Assembly (NCBI RefSeq): GCF_011290685.1
Contig: NZ_JAANYN010000001.1
Span: 541,325 to 605,324, forward strand
Source: Cyclobacterium plantarum
GTDB lineage: Bacteria > Bacteroidota > Bacteroidia > Cytophagales > Cyclobacteriaceae
Reading direction: 5' to 3'
DNA length: 64,000 nt
Below are positions 26,273 to 35,081 of this stretch, piece by piece; the first letter of the stretch is position 1; each line of letters opens with the position of its first letter. The translations under genes were made by a program, and so were the position numbers. The notes beneath the pieces are model-generated. The model had not been told where the DNA came from, did not search any database, and was given only the letters and a program-made list of their open reading frames with translations.

Positions 26273-29200
26273 AAATACTTTTTCCCGTTTTACTTTCGTT
26301 TTCGATCGGTTCCCTTTTTGCACAGGTGAACATAACCACTGTTAAAATTTCCGGTCCTGCTTCAGTAGAAATCGGTGAGGAGGCTGTCTTTACGGTGGAC
26401 TTTCATACCGAAGGGTACCGGTTGAATGGTCCGCTAAATGGCAGTTATAATTGGATGCATAGCGGCGGACAGCCCGTACATTCCGATATTTCCGGTCTCC
26501 GGTTGACCTTCGAAAAAGCGGGAGACCATGAAGTTTTTTATGGTTACAGTGAATTTGGCAGTTATTTTTACGACAGCAAGACCATAACGGTCAAAAGCCG
26601 GAGTATTTGTCCTCAGATCAGCCCCTCAGCACCTGAGGTTACAGTAATCCGAAAAGGCAGGGCCAGGTTGGAAGCCAATCCAGCTCCTGAGGGCTTTGCC
26701 TATCGTTGGTTTGATTCAGACCAGACAAGCCAACTTTCAGCTAGCAGGAAGTTTCTCACGCCCCTGCTGACCAAGAGCAAAACCTATTACCTGGCTTACC
26801 AGCACAAGGAGACAGGCTGTATCACACAAAAAATCCCGGTTCGGGTGAAGGTACTTTCCGAAAATCAGAACCGATTCACCACTTATCAGGCGAGAAAACC
26901 CATAAAATCCGCGGCAGCCTTACTTGAAAATTTAGGAGAATCGGTCTATCAAACCAATACCTATTATGACGGTATCGGGAGGACCAAACAGCTGGTAAAC
27001 GTACAGGCAAATTCAAAAGGTCAGGATATCATAACTCCCATGGTTTATGATGAGTTGGGCAGGCAGGCCCTGGAATTCCTTCCTTTCCCGCATGGCGGAC
27101 AGGAAACGGGACTTTTCAGGGAAAATGCGGTTGACCTTCAAAGGGAATTTTACCAACAGGCCTTTGGAGACTCTTTTTCCTATCAGGAAATTGCATTTGA
27201 ATCCTCACCCTTGAATAGAATGGCTAAGAAAGCAGCTCCCGGAAAGGACTGGAAGATGGGAACTGGAAAGGAATTAAAGTTTAGCCGAAGATCCAATACG
27301 GTACAGGATGAGGTAAAGTGGTTTGAGGTGAACGAACAGGGCCTTCCGGAACTCCGGGGAGAATGGCCTGCGGGCAGTTTGTGGGTGGAGATTACCGACA
27401 ACGAAGACAACCTGCGTACCCTTACCTTTATGGATGAGCAGGGCAGGGAGATTTTAAAGAAGACCCAGCTTACTGCCAGCAACGAATCCGGAGGGCACAC
27501 CGGCTGGCTTAGCACTTATTACGTTTTCGATGATTTTGGCGATCTCAGAGTGGTCATACCTCCAAAAGCTATTGAGATTCTACATACCAAAGGCTGGGAA
27601 TTGTCCACCGATCCTACCCTTGCCAATGCCCAGTATTTTCGGTACCGGTATGATGGTAAGAAGAGAATGGTGGAGAAAAAACTTCCCGGAAAAGCCGTTG
27701 AATACCTGCTGTATGACAGGTTGGACAGGCAGGTGGGTTTTCAGGATGGAGAACTCAGAAAAAAGGGCAACTGGCAGTACACCCTGTACGATGCTTTTGA
27801 CCGGCCTGTGAAAACCGGTCTGACCGCCGACAGCAGAAGTCGATCGGAGCTACAGCAGGAACTTGACAAGCAGCACCAGGTAATACCTGTTAAAAATAAT
27901 CGGGCAGCAGGCAGCATTAAAACCGACATTTCCTCCAGATTCAGTGGACATGAGACATTACTGGCCTCAGAAAGCATTACCCTGCGCCCCGGCTTCCATT
28001 TTAGAGCCACCGGAAATAGCAGTTTTTCCGGCAGCATTGCTGAAGTGGAAAAAGCGGAAAGTGATATTTTCCCAAGAGAAGAAGGTGAAATCCTTACTTT
28101 GAGCTACTATGACAGTTATGAAAATACACCTGCAGGAAGATACAAACAGGCACCTGGTTACCCCCCTTCCCCTTCCTCCCGGACCACAGGGTTGTTGACG
28201 GTAAAGAAAATCAAAGACCTGGAAAGTGGCAGGTATACTACCAGTACCTATTTTTATGACGAAAAAGGTCGGGAAATACAATCCCTGGAAGAGCATCCTT
28301 TGGGGGCTACCATCAGGCGCTCCAGCCGGTACAATTTTGAAGGTCAGGTGACGGAAACGCTTTCGGAATTGATTCATCCGGTTAATATGACGATACGGAA
28401 GATGTATTACTATAACCACGCCGGTCTGCTTTCCAGTATTAGCCAGCAGATCGATAATGGTGCTACCGTTACCCTCGCAAGTTATAGCTACGATGAACTG
28501 GGTAGAAAATCGGGAGTACATTTCCCTGCCATTCCCGATGCTGGTCAGGATTTCAGATACACTATCCGGGGCTGGTTAGCAGAAATAGGAAGTTCTTCTC
28601 CGGGCCTTTTTTCCCAGAGCCTGTCCTATCAGGAAAGCGGTAAAAGATGGGACGGCAACATTATGGGTTCCAAATGGTCTGGTTTGGACGGGACATTCCG
28701 GCAGTACGATTACCACTACGATAAGCCTGGCAGACTGCTTCAGGCCGATTATAATGTAGCCACCTCGCCTGGGGAAAATAATCGGTATTCCCTGGATCAG
28801 ATCAGCTATGATGCCAATGGCAATATCAAAACCCTGAAAAGAAGGGGTGCCCTTACCGAAAAAAAATATGGATTGGTGGATGATCTGAAATACCAATACG
28901 AAAGCAGTTCCAGCCTGGGTGAATATGGCAACCGACTGACCCGTGTCAAGGATGGTCAGTCCGGCATTGCCCATTTATCGGCCGATTTCAAACCCAACCA
29001 TTCTCCCGGAAAGTACAAGTATGATGCCAATGGCAACCAGCAAACCAATCAGGACAAAGGTCTTTCCGTTATGACCTATAACCTATTGAACCTGCCGGAG
29101 GAGTTTGCCTTTTCCAATGGAGATCGATTGAAGTTTGCTTACGATGCTTCAGGCAGCAAGCGTCGACAAGTTGCTTACCGAAATGGAAAGCAGGTAAAGG

Positions 29201-30885
29201 AAATGCAATATATAGGGGATTTTGTTTTCCTGGATGGCCGGCTTGACCACCTGCTGCATGAGGAGGGCCGGGTGGTATTTGAATCGGGAAAGGCCAATTA
29301 TGAATTTTTCCTCAGGGATCACCTGGGCAATGTCCGGCAAGTGCTTCGTTCACCTCAAACCGAAAGGGTTACTGCCACCATGGAAATGGCCAATGCCAAA
29401 AAGGAAGCCGAAGCCTTTGGTCAGATTGCGCCCAGCAGGCAGCTGGGTCCGGAACACAATACGACTCCCGGAGGAACCCAGGTTGCCTGGCTGAATGCAG
29501 GACGGGGCAGGCTGCTGGGTCCGTCCCGCCGGCAGGAAGTGGGCATGGGAAGCCTTATCATGCTCTCCGCACAGGCCAAATACGAGGCTCCTGTGAAACC
29601 CAGCGTTCGGCCGGAGGATTTTATAAAAGCCGGTATCAGGGAAGGATTGATCGCAGATTTGGGGGAAATAGGCATTTCCAATTCGGTGCCAACGGGTTTG
29701 GGGATTTTACAATTGGTCGATTTGGTGATCAGAGACCTGCAACAAAAAGCCGCCCCTGAGGCCTATATGATGTATGCTTTGTACGATAAGCAGGGAAAAC
29801 TTTATGAAAGCGGCAAGGAGCTGCTCAGTAAAAAAGCAGCCAACGGGCATGAAAAACTGGAAAAAGAGCTGTATATTAGTCAGGAAGGTTATATGGAAGC
29901 CTTTCTGGTGAACGAAACGGCAGAAAATGTCTGGTTTGATGATTTCACGGTGGAGACGACCCTTTCTCCCGTCATTCAGGAAACCCACTATGATCCCTGG
30001 GGTTTGGAGTTGGCCGGTCTGGGATATCAGCGAGAGGGGGTGAAGGAGAACAGGTATCTATATAATGGGAAGGAGCTTCTCTATGACCATAATCTTAATC
30101 TATATGATTTTGGAGCTAGACAATATGATCCTGTGTTGGGAAGATGGATGACCGTGGATCCCATGGCCAGCGAGAGAGATTGGCTTTCTCCCTACAACTA
30201 TGTGCAGAACAATCCGCTGAACAGGATCGATCCTGATGGGATGTTGGATGAGTATAATTACTATGTTAATACGGGAGAAATTGAATGGGTAAGTGATTTA
30301 GGTGGCGACGAGTTTCAATTTGTGAATGTGGTTAATAGCAAGGCCGAAAGGTTGGGCCGTGGTAGTGTTTCAGGCAGCGAAGTACATGTCTATAGGCTGA
30401 GGGAAAGTGTGGTATTAACGAGTTTCGATGCCCAGTTCGATGATAAATCATATAACAGGAAAAATGGTTACCAATATTCTTTGACTGATTTCCAATTAAG
30501 AAACGAATACAGGAAAACGGACAATGTATTTGGGAGTTTTATAGACAAGGCTGAAAAGGAAGGCAAAGCACAGCCAATTTCATCTAGAGATGATGAGATG
30601 AGGTTCGGATATTTAACAAGTAGGCTTAGGATGATGGGGTCTGCAATTGAGATGGGATTAACACTCGCAGATCCTAACCCTACAGGTAAGCCATTCATTG
30701 TCGGAGGTTCACGGTATTTTTCTCGTACGGTCGGAGCAACTGGATCGCAAGGAGTTAGTGCATTGACTAATTCGAATTCAGGTTGGAAAGCCTTCTTAAA
30801 AGCAAATACTGGGAAGTACAGTGGAACAGGTTGGCAAAAAAGAGCTGCTGCTGATTATTATAAATCTTCATTTTATAAAAAATGA
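26269..30885 (+). CDS. RHS repeat protein with DUF6443, RHS core and variable C-terminal tip
   Basis: The 1538-residue protein has a signal peptide, PKD/Ig-like domains (about 20-200), a DUF6443-like region (about 203-400, with TNTYYDGIGRTKQLVNVQ and DELGRQALEFLPFPHGG) and many YD repeats. The RHS-associated core at about 1262-1323 includes YLYNGKELLYD, FGARQYDPVLGRWMTVDP and NNPLNRIDPDG. After the core is a 215-residue tip of different character and lower GC, the usual place for a polymorphic toxin. The tip has no nuclease or peptidase motif I recognise; it ends in a basic WKAFLKANTGKYSG...YYKSSFYKK segment. The stop overlaps the next gene by 4 bases. Confidence 0.9.
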   Translation: MKILFPVLLSFSIGSLFAQVNITTVKISGPASVEIGEEAVFTVDFHTEGYRLNGPLNGSYNWMHSGGQPVHSDISGLRLTFEKAGDHEVFYGYSEFGSYFYDSKTITVKSRSICPQISPSAPEVTVIRKGRARLEANPAPEGFAYRWFDSDQTSQLSASRKFLTPLLTKSKTYYLAYQHKETGCITQKIPVRVKVLSENQNRFTTYQARKPIKSAAALLENLGESVYQTNTYYDGIGRTKQLVNVQANSKGQDIITPMVYDELGRQALEFLPFPHGGQETGLFRENAVDLQREFYQQAFGDSFSYQEIAFESSPLNRMAKKAAPGKDWKMGTGKELKFSRRSNTVQDEVKWFEVNEQGLPELRGEWPAGSLWVEITDNEDNLRTLTFMDEQGREILKKTQLTASNESGGHTGWLSTYYVFDDFGDLRVVIPPKAIEILHTKGWELSTDPTLANAQYFRYRYDGKKRMVEKKLPGKAVEYLLYDRLDRQVGFQDGELRKKGNWQYTLYDAFDRPVKTGLTADSRSRSELQQELDKQHQVIPVKNNRAAGSIKTDISSRFSGHETLLASESITLRPGFHFRATGNSSFSGSIAEVEKAESDIFPREEGEILTLSYYDSYENTPAGRYKQAPGYPPSPSSRTTGLLTVKKIKDLESGRYTTSTYFYDEKGREIQSLEEHPLGATIRRSSRYNFEGQVTETLSELIHPVNMTIRKMYYYNHAGLLSSISQQIDNGATVTLASYSYDELGRKSGVHFPAIPDAGQDFRYTIRGWLAEIGSSSPGLFSQSLSYQESGKRWDGNIMGSKWSGLDGTFRQYDYHYDKPGRLLQADYNVATSPGENNRYSLDQISYDANGNIKTLKRRGALTEKKYGLVDDLKYQYESSSSLGEYGNRLTRVKDGQSGIAHLSADFKPNHSPGKYKYDANGNQQTNQDKGLSVMTYNLLNLPEEFAFSNGDRLKFAYDASGSKRRQVAYRNGKQVKEMQYIGDFVFLDGRLDHLLHEEGRVVFESGKANYEFFLRDHLGNVRQVLRSPQTERVTATMEMANAKKEAEAFGQIAPSRQLGPEHNTTPGGTQVAWLNAGRGRLLGPSRRQEVGMGSLIMLSAQAKYEAPVKPSVRPEDFIKAGIREGLIADLGEIGISNSVPTGLGILQLVDLVIRDLQQKAAPEAYMMYALYDKQGKLYESGKELLSKKAANGHEKLEKELYISQEGYMEAFLVNETAENVWFDDFTVETTLSPVIQETHYDPWGLELAGLGYQREGVKENRYLYNGKELLYDHNLNLYDFGARQYDPVLGRWMTVDPMASERDWLSPYNYVQNNPLNRIDPDGMLDEYNYYVNTGEIEWVSDLGGDEFQFVNVVNSKAERLGRGSVSGSEVHVYRLRESVVLTSFDAQFDDKSYNRKNGYQYSLTDFQLRNEYRKTDNVFGSFIDKAEKEGKAQPISSRDDEMRFGYLTSRLRMMGSAIEMGLTLADPNPTGKPFIVGGSRYFSRTVGATGSQGVSALTNSNSGWKAFLKANTGKYSGTGWQKRAAADYYKSSFYKK

Positions 30886-31520
30886 TAAGGGTACTAATCA
30901 TATTCATTTTTTGCATTCCTTTTTTAGGCTGTTCAAACGAGTATTTGGATAAAAAGGGGATAGTTATTGAGAGTCATGTGGTTCCCGGGCCTCGGGGGTT
31001 TGGGTTTACTGATGTGGCGCAAATCAGTTTTGAGAATGAGGGTAATCTAGACACAATAACAATTAGGCATACTGGAATAAGGCTGAACGCGGGAGATTCG
31101 GTACTAATCAGTTTGAATGTGAAAAAACCCAGAAGTTCTAAATTGAAGCAGATAGCATTTAGGCAGAATGGTTCAGAGGCATATATTCCTATTGAACCTA
31201 CAAAAGAAAAGCTGTATCAATATTATGTTATTGACCAAAAGCCATTATTCAAAGGAGCAACATATTATATGGAAAATGACAGTTTGGTTCCTGTGTTTTT
31301 GAAAAAAGAGTTATTAAAAATTCAACGGGAAATTTCCGGTCGTATGGCAATTTATCTTATAATTGATGAGCAGGGCAAAGCATTTGTGGAAGAAATATTA
31401 ATGGCAGATGACACAACTGAAAGTAATTTAAGAGATATAGTGGAAAGCATGCCGCTTTTTGAACCGGGGAAGCATAAAGGGGAGAAAGTCAAGGTTTCCT
31501 ACTTGGTAGAAATAAAATAA
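30882..31520 (+). CDS. Lipoprotein with TonB C-terminal-like domain, candidate immunity protein
   Basis: The 212-residue protein has a lipoprotein signal with lipobox Phe-Leu-Gly-Cys at about 14-17. The C-terminal 90 or so residues follow the TonB C-terminal domain pattern: ISGRMAIYLIIDEQGKAFVEEILMADD, then SMPLFEPGKHKGEKVKVSYLVEI. There is no N-terminal membrane helix plus Pro-rich spacer, so it is not a working TonB energy transducer. The ATG overlaps the RHS stop (ATGA), so it is coupled to the toxin gene. That position is typical for an immunity protein, but the immunity role is inference. Confidence 0.7.
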   Translation: MIRVLIIFIFCIPFLGCSNEYLDKKGIVIESHVVPGPRGFGFTDVAQISFENEGNLDTITIRHTGIRLNAGDSVLISLNVKKPRSSKLKQIAFRQNGSEAYIPIEPTKEKLYQYYVIDQKPLFKGATYYMENDSLVPVFLKKELLKIQREISGRMAIYLIIDEQGKAFVEEILMADDTTESNLRDIVESMPLFEPGKHKGEKVKVSYLVEIK

Positions 31521-31647
31521 AAAAGATCATTTGGTATTTTTTTTATGCGCAAAACCATTACGCTGTCCATTCTGTTTTTTGCAAAGAAAGAAGGCTTTCA
31601 AAATGTCAGATACTATAATATTGTATCGAAGGATAGGTGTTTTAGAT

Positions 31648-31813
31648 AATTCTGTGTAAAACCATAGCTAGCCTTGTGTTTCTTAAAGATTACTTCGGTA
31701 TTAATATTTGGTGGTTAATCCCTGGATTAATAGCAATTCCTGTATCCTTTTATGCTACAGTGTCAAAATCCGTAAACGATAAAATAAAATGGATCAATAG
31801 GTTTAAAATTTAA
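31648..31813 (+). pseudogene. C-terminal remnant of a small membrane protein
   Basis: A stop-free frame of about 54 codons without ATG ends at TAA near 31813. It encodes a hydrophobic helix (WWLIPGLIAIPVSFYATVS) followed by a basic tail (VNDKIKWINRFKI). It looks like the end of a decayed membrane protein gene between two TonB-C-like genes, perhaps a lost immunity or tip-associated gene. Confidence 0.35.
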
Positions 31814-31818
31814 GGTTC

Positions 31819-32333
31819 ATGAGGATTATATTAATGTTTTTATTATTGCCTATGTGCAGCTATGCACAGGAAGAGCGGATCATAGAAATCACTTCCAATA
31901 GCCAGGGTGATAATAATGTTTTTCTGATAGTAGACACACCTCCTAGATTCAAAGGAGGTGAGCAAAAGCAAGTGAAGTTTTATGAGAAAATTTCGAAGTT
32001 TGATATTCCAAAAAGGCATGAACGTGGCTTCCCAGTTTATTTTCAAATAGTAGTAAATGAAGATGGATCTATTTCTAATGTTGAAATTATTAATGATCCT
32101 TCGCAATTTTTGGTAAACGAGGTAACAAGAATTATTAAGTTGATGCCATTATGGGTTCCTGGGAGAATAAATGGAAAGGCTGTAAAGTTAGGGTAACCCA
32201 AAAAATAAATTTTTTAGTAAACGATCAACAACTATCTTCCGTGGTTCACTTCAATAGGAATGTGGCTTTAGCCCATTCCTTGAAATTGGAGTTAATATCC
32301 CCCGGCTTTAGCCAAAATTTACGCGCATTATAA
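31819..32333 (+). pseudogene. TonB C-terminal-like exported protein with a frameshift near its end
   Basis: The intact frame (31819-32196) encodes 125 residues: a signal peptide (ending near CSYAQ) and a TonB-C-like domain with PPRFKGGEQKQVKFY, FPVYFQIVVNEDGSISNVEI and MPLWVPGRINGKAVK, then an early stop. In the -1 frame the missing final strand KVRVTQKINF continues exactly from that point (32182 onward). One lost base, for example a G in an AAAGG run, would explain this. It lies 300 bases after the intact TonB-C-like lipoprotein of the RHS locus. It is either a decaying orphan immunity-like gene or a sequencing error. Confidence 0.65.
32256..32280. repeat. REP-like hairpin
   Basis: AGGAATGTGG and CCCATTCCT flank a short CTTTAG-type loop. 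A second GGCTTTAGCC follows at about 32312. The shape matches the small palindromes mobilised by IS200-like (RAYT) transposases in Bacteroidota, but no transposase gene is nearby. Confidence 0.5.
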
Positions 32334-32697
32334 AGAAATGACTGACATTCAATGTCTAAGAACCCAATTGTTTAGCTGAAACCAATAGCGCTGGATAATC
32401 CCATTGCCTGGAGCTATATGGCAATTGAGTCCAATAGATACAACTTTCTCCGCAATACTTGCTGATTTCTGCTATCAATAAAGTGTCTGGGTTTTCGAAT
32501 TTTTATTGCTATGCTAAGCGTTGAAACGGTTCAGAATCTCCTATTTGTGCAGGATTACGTTCAACGTTCGGATATAAGTTCATTGCCTCATGATTGTACT
32601 TTTTTTGACCTCCTGACGGTATCATCTAAAAAAGTCGTTGGTACTCTTACCCAGCAGATAGTAGGGGAATTACCCAAAGCCTGCCCTGTTTTCCCGA
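32281..32697. other. Intergenic region after the RHS locus
   Basis: About 400 bases with no supportable gene. A plus-strand open frame starting at 32511 runs opposite the HicB/HTH-like gene and has no family-like features, so it is not called. Confidence 0.5.
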
Positions 32698-33084
32698 TCA
32701 GGAAAGCACCAGGGATGTTTTCAGCAATCGGTAAGCCAACTCTTTTAAGGCCCTTTCTATCCTTTCGGTCTCAGCCGGGCTGGGTTTTTTCGTGCCGGAA
32801 GAAAAGGCCTCAAGTTGGGAGCTGCTGATCTCCGAGAGTGCGGCCAGTTGCTCTTTGTTCAGTACAGCAAATTCGCTGAAAAAAGCAGGACATTGGTAGT
32901 AATGGTTGAATTCGACAGTCTCCGAGTCCAGGCTTTCAAATTCCCACAACAATTTTTTAATTTGTGTTTCCAGCTCCGGAATACTGGGTGCAGTTTGGGT
33001 AAGGGGGTTGTTTTTGTAGGATAGGCTGCCCTTAAAGTTGTCGTTTTCTCTTGAAATTAGCAGGTCAAGTTTAAGCGTGTTCAT
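32698..33084 (-). CDS. HicB-like/helix-turn-helix orphan antitoxin-like protein
   Basis: The 128-residue protein has two parts. An N-terminal beta-rich segment (MNTLKLDLLISRENDNFKGSLSY) is followed by PSIPELETQIKKLLWEFESL, reminiscent of HicB-type antitoxins. The C-terminal helix-rich segment (about 75-125: EQLAALSEISSSQLEAFSSG then KPSPAETERIERALKELAYRLL) reads like an XRE-type helix-turn-helix. No HicA toxin is adjacent. The frame stays open upstream to an ATG at 33195 (38 extra residues), but similarity to the pattern begins at the Met at 33084, which is preferred. The function as a DNA-binding antitoxin or regulator is inferred. Confidence 0.55.
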   Translation of the reverse strand: MNTLKLDLLISRENDNFKGSLSYKNNPLTQTAPSIPELETQIKKLLWEFESLDSETVEFNHYYQCPAFFSEFAVLNKEQLAALSEISSSQLEAFSSGTKKPSPAETERIERALKELAYRLLKTSLVLS

Positions 33085-33491
33085 TGCAGTCTTTTTTTGG
33101 TTGATGGGATATTTATTCGATCCTTTAAGGTAGGAAAAAAGTACAACAAGGTCAGTAGGGGATACGATACGCTCAGCGTATTTTTTAAAATCCATGAATC
33201 GCTTCCCATGCCTGCAGGCGGTCTTTTGCTTCTACAGGGGTTTTGTTTTAATTTTTGACCTGCCGAATAAAATGGTACAGATCCAAACCTTCACTTCTCA
33301 TTCTCTTTGCGAGTCCATTTTGAGAGCACTATCATCTTTTGCAGAAAAAACTTTATGCCCATTCAGTGGTTAATACTATTCAGGTAATTATTCCGATATA
33401 CGGATAAATTCATTTGCGGCATTGGGGCTCATTGATTTTGTTCCCAAGCCGGTCAGTTAAGCCACACATTTGTTAAGCAATAATAAAATTC

Positions 33492-33662
33492 ATGAAGAAG
33501 TTTAAAAAGTCAGAGATTGTACTTATGGTATTGGTGGTCATTCTGATCGGGGTATCAGAATACTACTTTCTCATTGCAAATGAACCTCTAAAAGCCATTT
33601 TCATTGGTTTATGGTGCCCGACCATACTGGGCTTTTTGATCATATTTAACATGAAAAGGTAA
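33492..33662 (+). CDS. Small two-helix membrane protein
   Basis: This 56-codon gene starts MKKFKKSEIVL and contains two hydrophobic segments (about 9-26 and 34-52), ending NMKR. It ends one base before the ATG of the next gene, so the pair is almost certainly one unit. No family is recognised. The basic N-terminus and evenly placed helices argue for a real small inner-membrane protein. Confidence 0.6.
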   Translation: MKKFKKSEIVLMVLVVILIGVSEYYFLIANEPLKAIFIGLWCPTILGFLIIFNMKR

Positions 33663-33663
33663 A

Positions 33664-34005
33664 ATGGAAAACTTAGACGTAATCATATTGACAATGGTAG
33701 TGGTAGTATCCTTTGTGGTATTTATCGTCACCTCTGTGCAGGAATTTGGCAAAATGGAGGAAGAACCTTGGGAATATGAAAAGGCTACCGGCCCCAGCAG
33801 GGCTGCCCTGTTCAACGTGTTGAGTTCCCTATTTGAAGACGATAAAATTCCCAGGAAAGACAGGGAGGAACTAAGGAAGACCATACAACGCAGCATCTCC
33901 GATATGGAAACGGACGGGGTCTATTTCGATAAAACCAAAAAGAAATCTGGTAAAAAGAAGAAATTTAAAAAAGAAGGGAAAAAGGGTGAGGATAAAACCA
34001 AATAA
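33664..34005 (+). CDS. Small membrane protein with Lys-rich C-terminus
   Basis: The 113-residue protein has one N-terminal membrane helix (about 6-26, VIILTMVVVVSFVVFIVTS), a short acidic/helical middle (EDDKIPRKDREELRKTIQRS) and a strongly basic tail (about 88-113, mostly Lys). It directly follows the 56-residue membrane protein with a 1-base gap. No homologous family comes to mind. The basic tail could bind nucleic acid or phospholipid head groups on the cytoplasmic side, but this is a guess. Confidence 0.6.
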   Translation: MENLDVIILTMVVVVSFVVFIVTSVQEFGKMEEEPWEYEKATGPSRAALFNVLSSLFEDDKIPRKDREELRKTIQRSISDMETDGVYFDKTKKKSGKKKKFKKEGKKGEDKTK

Positions 34006-34207
34006 GACCTGTAGATCATTTTTTTGACGTATTTAAATTTTTTACCATATTTTTTAGGTTCCAGTTATGCCCAATCCAATACAAAGAGGCTTTTTTAAAC
34101 GCAGAGATTTGGATGACGATCGATTTTTGCATTATCTGGGAAAATAAACATCTCATTTATTAATGGATAATTATGATTTAAAGGTTATTTTTTGTATTTT
34201 AACATAT

Positions 34208-34247
34208 TTTTATTGTACTTTTTCCTTGATGAAAAAGTACAATAAAA
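34208..34247. repeat. Perfect 17-bp inverted repeat (stem-loop)
   Basis: TTTTATTGTACTTTTTC is repeated in perfect reverse complement after a 6-base loop (CTTGAT). It is far too regular for chance. It could be a bidirectional terminator-like hairpin or part of a dispersed palindromic element. A Cys/Leu-rich open frame across it is most likely spurious. Confidence 0.7.
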
Positions 34248-34379
34248 TCAAGACAAAAAAATCCTTCCCCCCACAATCCTTCCGCACCCTCCTGAGAAAA
34301 TTCAGGACAGGCCGGTTTTTTGTCGGGCCAACCCTCTTTCCGTATTTAAATTTGTAGGTGTTCTATTCTATAAAATTTC

Positions 34380-34619
34380 TTCAGGAGTTATACTTTAAAA
34401 GAAACATTTTTTTATTGCGTCATCGGTAGAACTGACATTAAAAAAAAACGCAGAAATCGGGATGACGATGTGGGTTTTTAATATGTTGACCTACAGGTAT
34501 TTAACAAAAAAGTAATCGATAGCGATGATGATGGTTGCGAGATTTCACCCCGACTTTCGGTTAGCATGTATAGCAATAAGGGGTATTGAGATTTTAATGA
34601 ATTTTACTTATTTTAGATC
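34380..34619. repeat. Degenerate traces of the dispersed repeat family
   Basis: Within the 614-base gap 34006-34619, fragments resembling the 6.4/14.9 kb repeat occur. These are ATTGCGTCATCGG at about 34415, CGGGATGACGATG at about 34459 and TTGCGAGATTTCACCCCGAC at about 34535. No gene is supportable in this gap. Confidence 0.4.
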
Positions 34620-35081
34620 ATGCATCCGTACATTCCCCATTTGTTGGACGATATCGCCAGGTCCCACCGAGACCGGGATTCCTTGAAACGAGAACCTTTG
34701 CAAAGCATGGAGGAGGAATTTGAAGCAATGGAACGCTGGCTATCAGAGGAACCGACCACTACTTTTGGCCATTATTGTGGGTTGAAAAGCGTCGATTTTC
34801 CTCCTGCCAAACAACTATCGGACGCGGATATGGAACTGGTGCTGCAGGCCTTTAAAAAAATGATGTTCTCCTGGAATCTGGATATAGATCTGCCGAAGGC
34901 GCTTCCCCTGTCCATTGCCTATACCATGACGGTAGACACACTGAATCAAAAAACCAGTATCGTTAACGAGGGTTTTATGTCCTTTGATTACTGTTCAGGC
35001 TCGCCAGAGGAATGCATTTTTAAGGAGTATTGTTCCTGCCTAAAATACATAGACGATTTCTCTGCGGACGAAGATGAGTAG
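34620..35081 (+). CDS. Hypothetical protein with Cys-rich C-terminus
   Basis: This 153-residue soluble protein has no signal peptide. The first half is acidic and helical (HLLDDIARSHRDRDSLKREP, SMEEEFEAMERWLSEEP). The second half has FGHYCGLKSVDFPP, LPLSIAYTMTVDTLNQKT and an end rich in Cys and acidic residues (FDYCSGSPEECIFKEYCSCLKYIDDF). Four closely spaced cysteines could bind a metal. The codon use looks real and the start ATG follows an AT-rich leader. I do not recognise the family and assign no function. Confidence 0.6.
   Translation: MHPYIPHLLDDIARSHRDRDSLKREPLQSMEEEFEAMERWLSEEPTTTFGHYCGLKSVDFPPAKQLSDADMELVLQAFKKMMFSWNLDIDLPKALPLSIAYTMTVDTLNQKTSIVNEGFMSFDYCSGSPEECIFKEYCSCLKYIDDFSADEDE

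Noticed and set aside
32511-32828. 105-codon plus-strand open frame opposite the HicB/HTH-like gene
   Set aside because: It lies on the complementary strand of a better gene and has no domain-like features or start context.
34163-34357. 64-codon open frame over the perfect inverted repeat
   Set aside because: Cys/Phe/Lys-rich, spans the stem-loop, and no family is recognisable.
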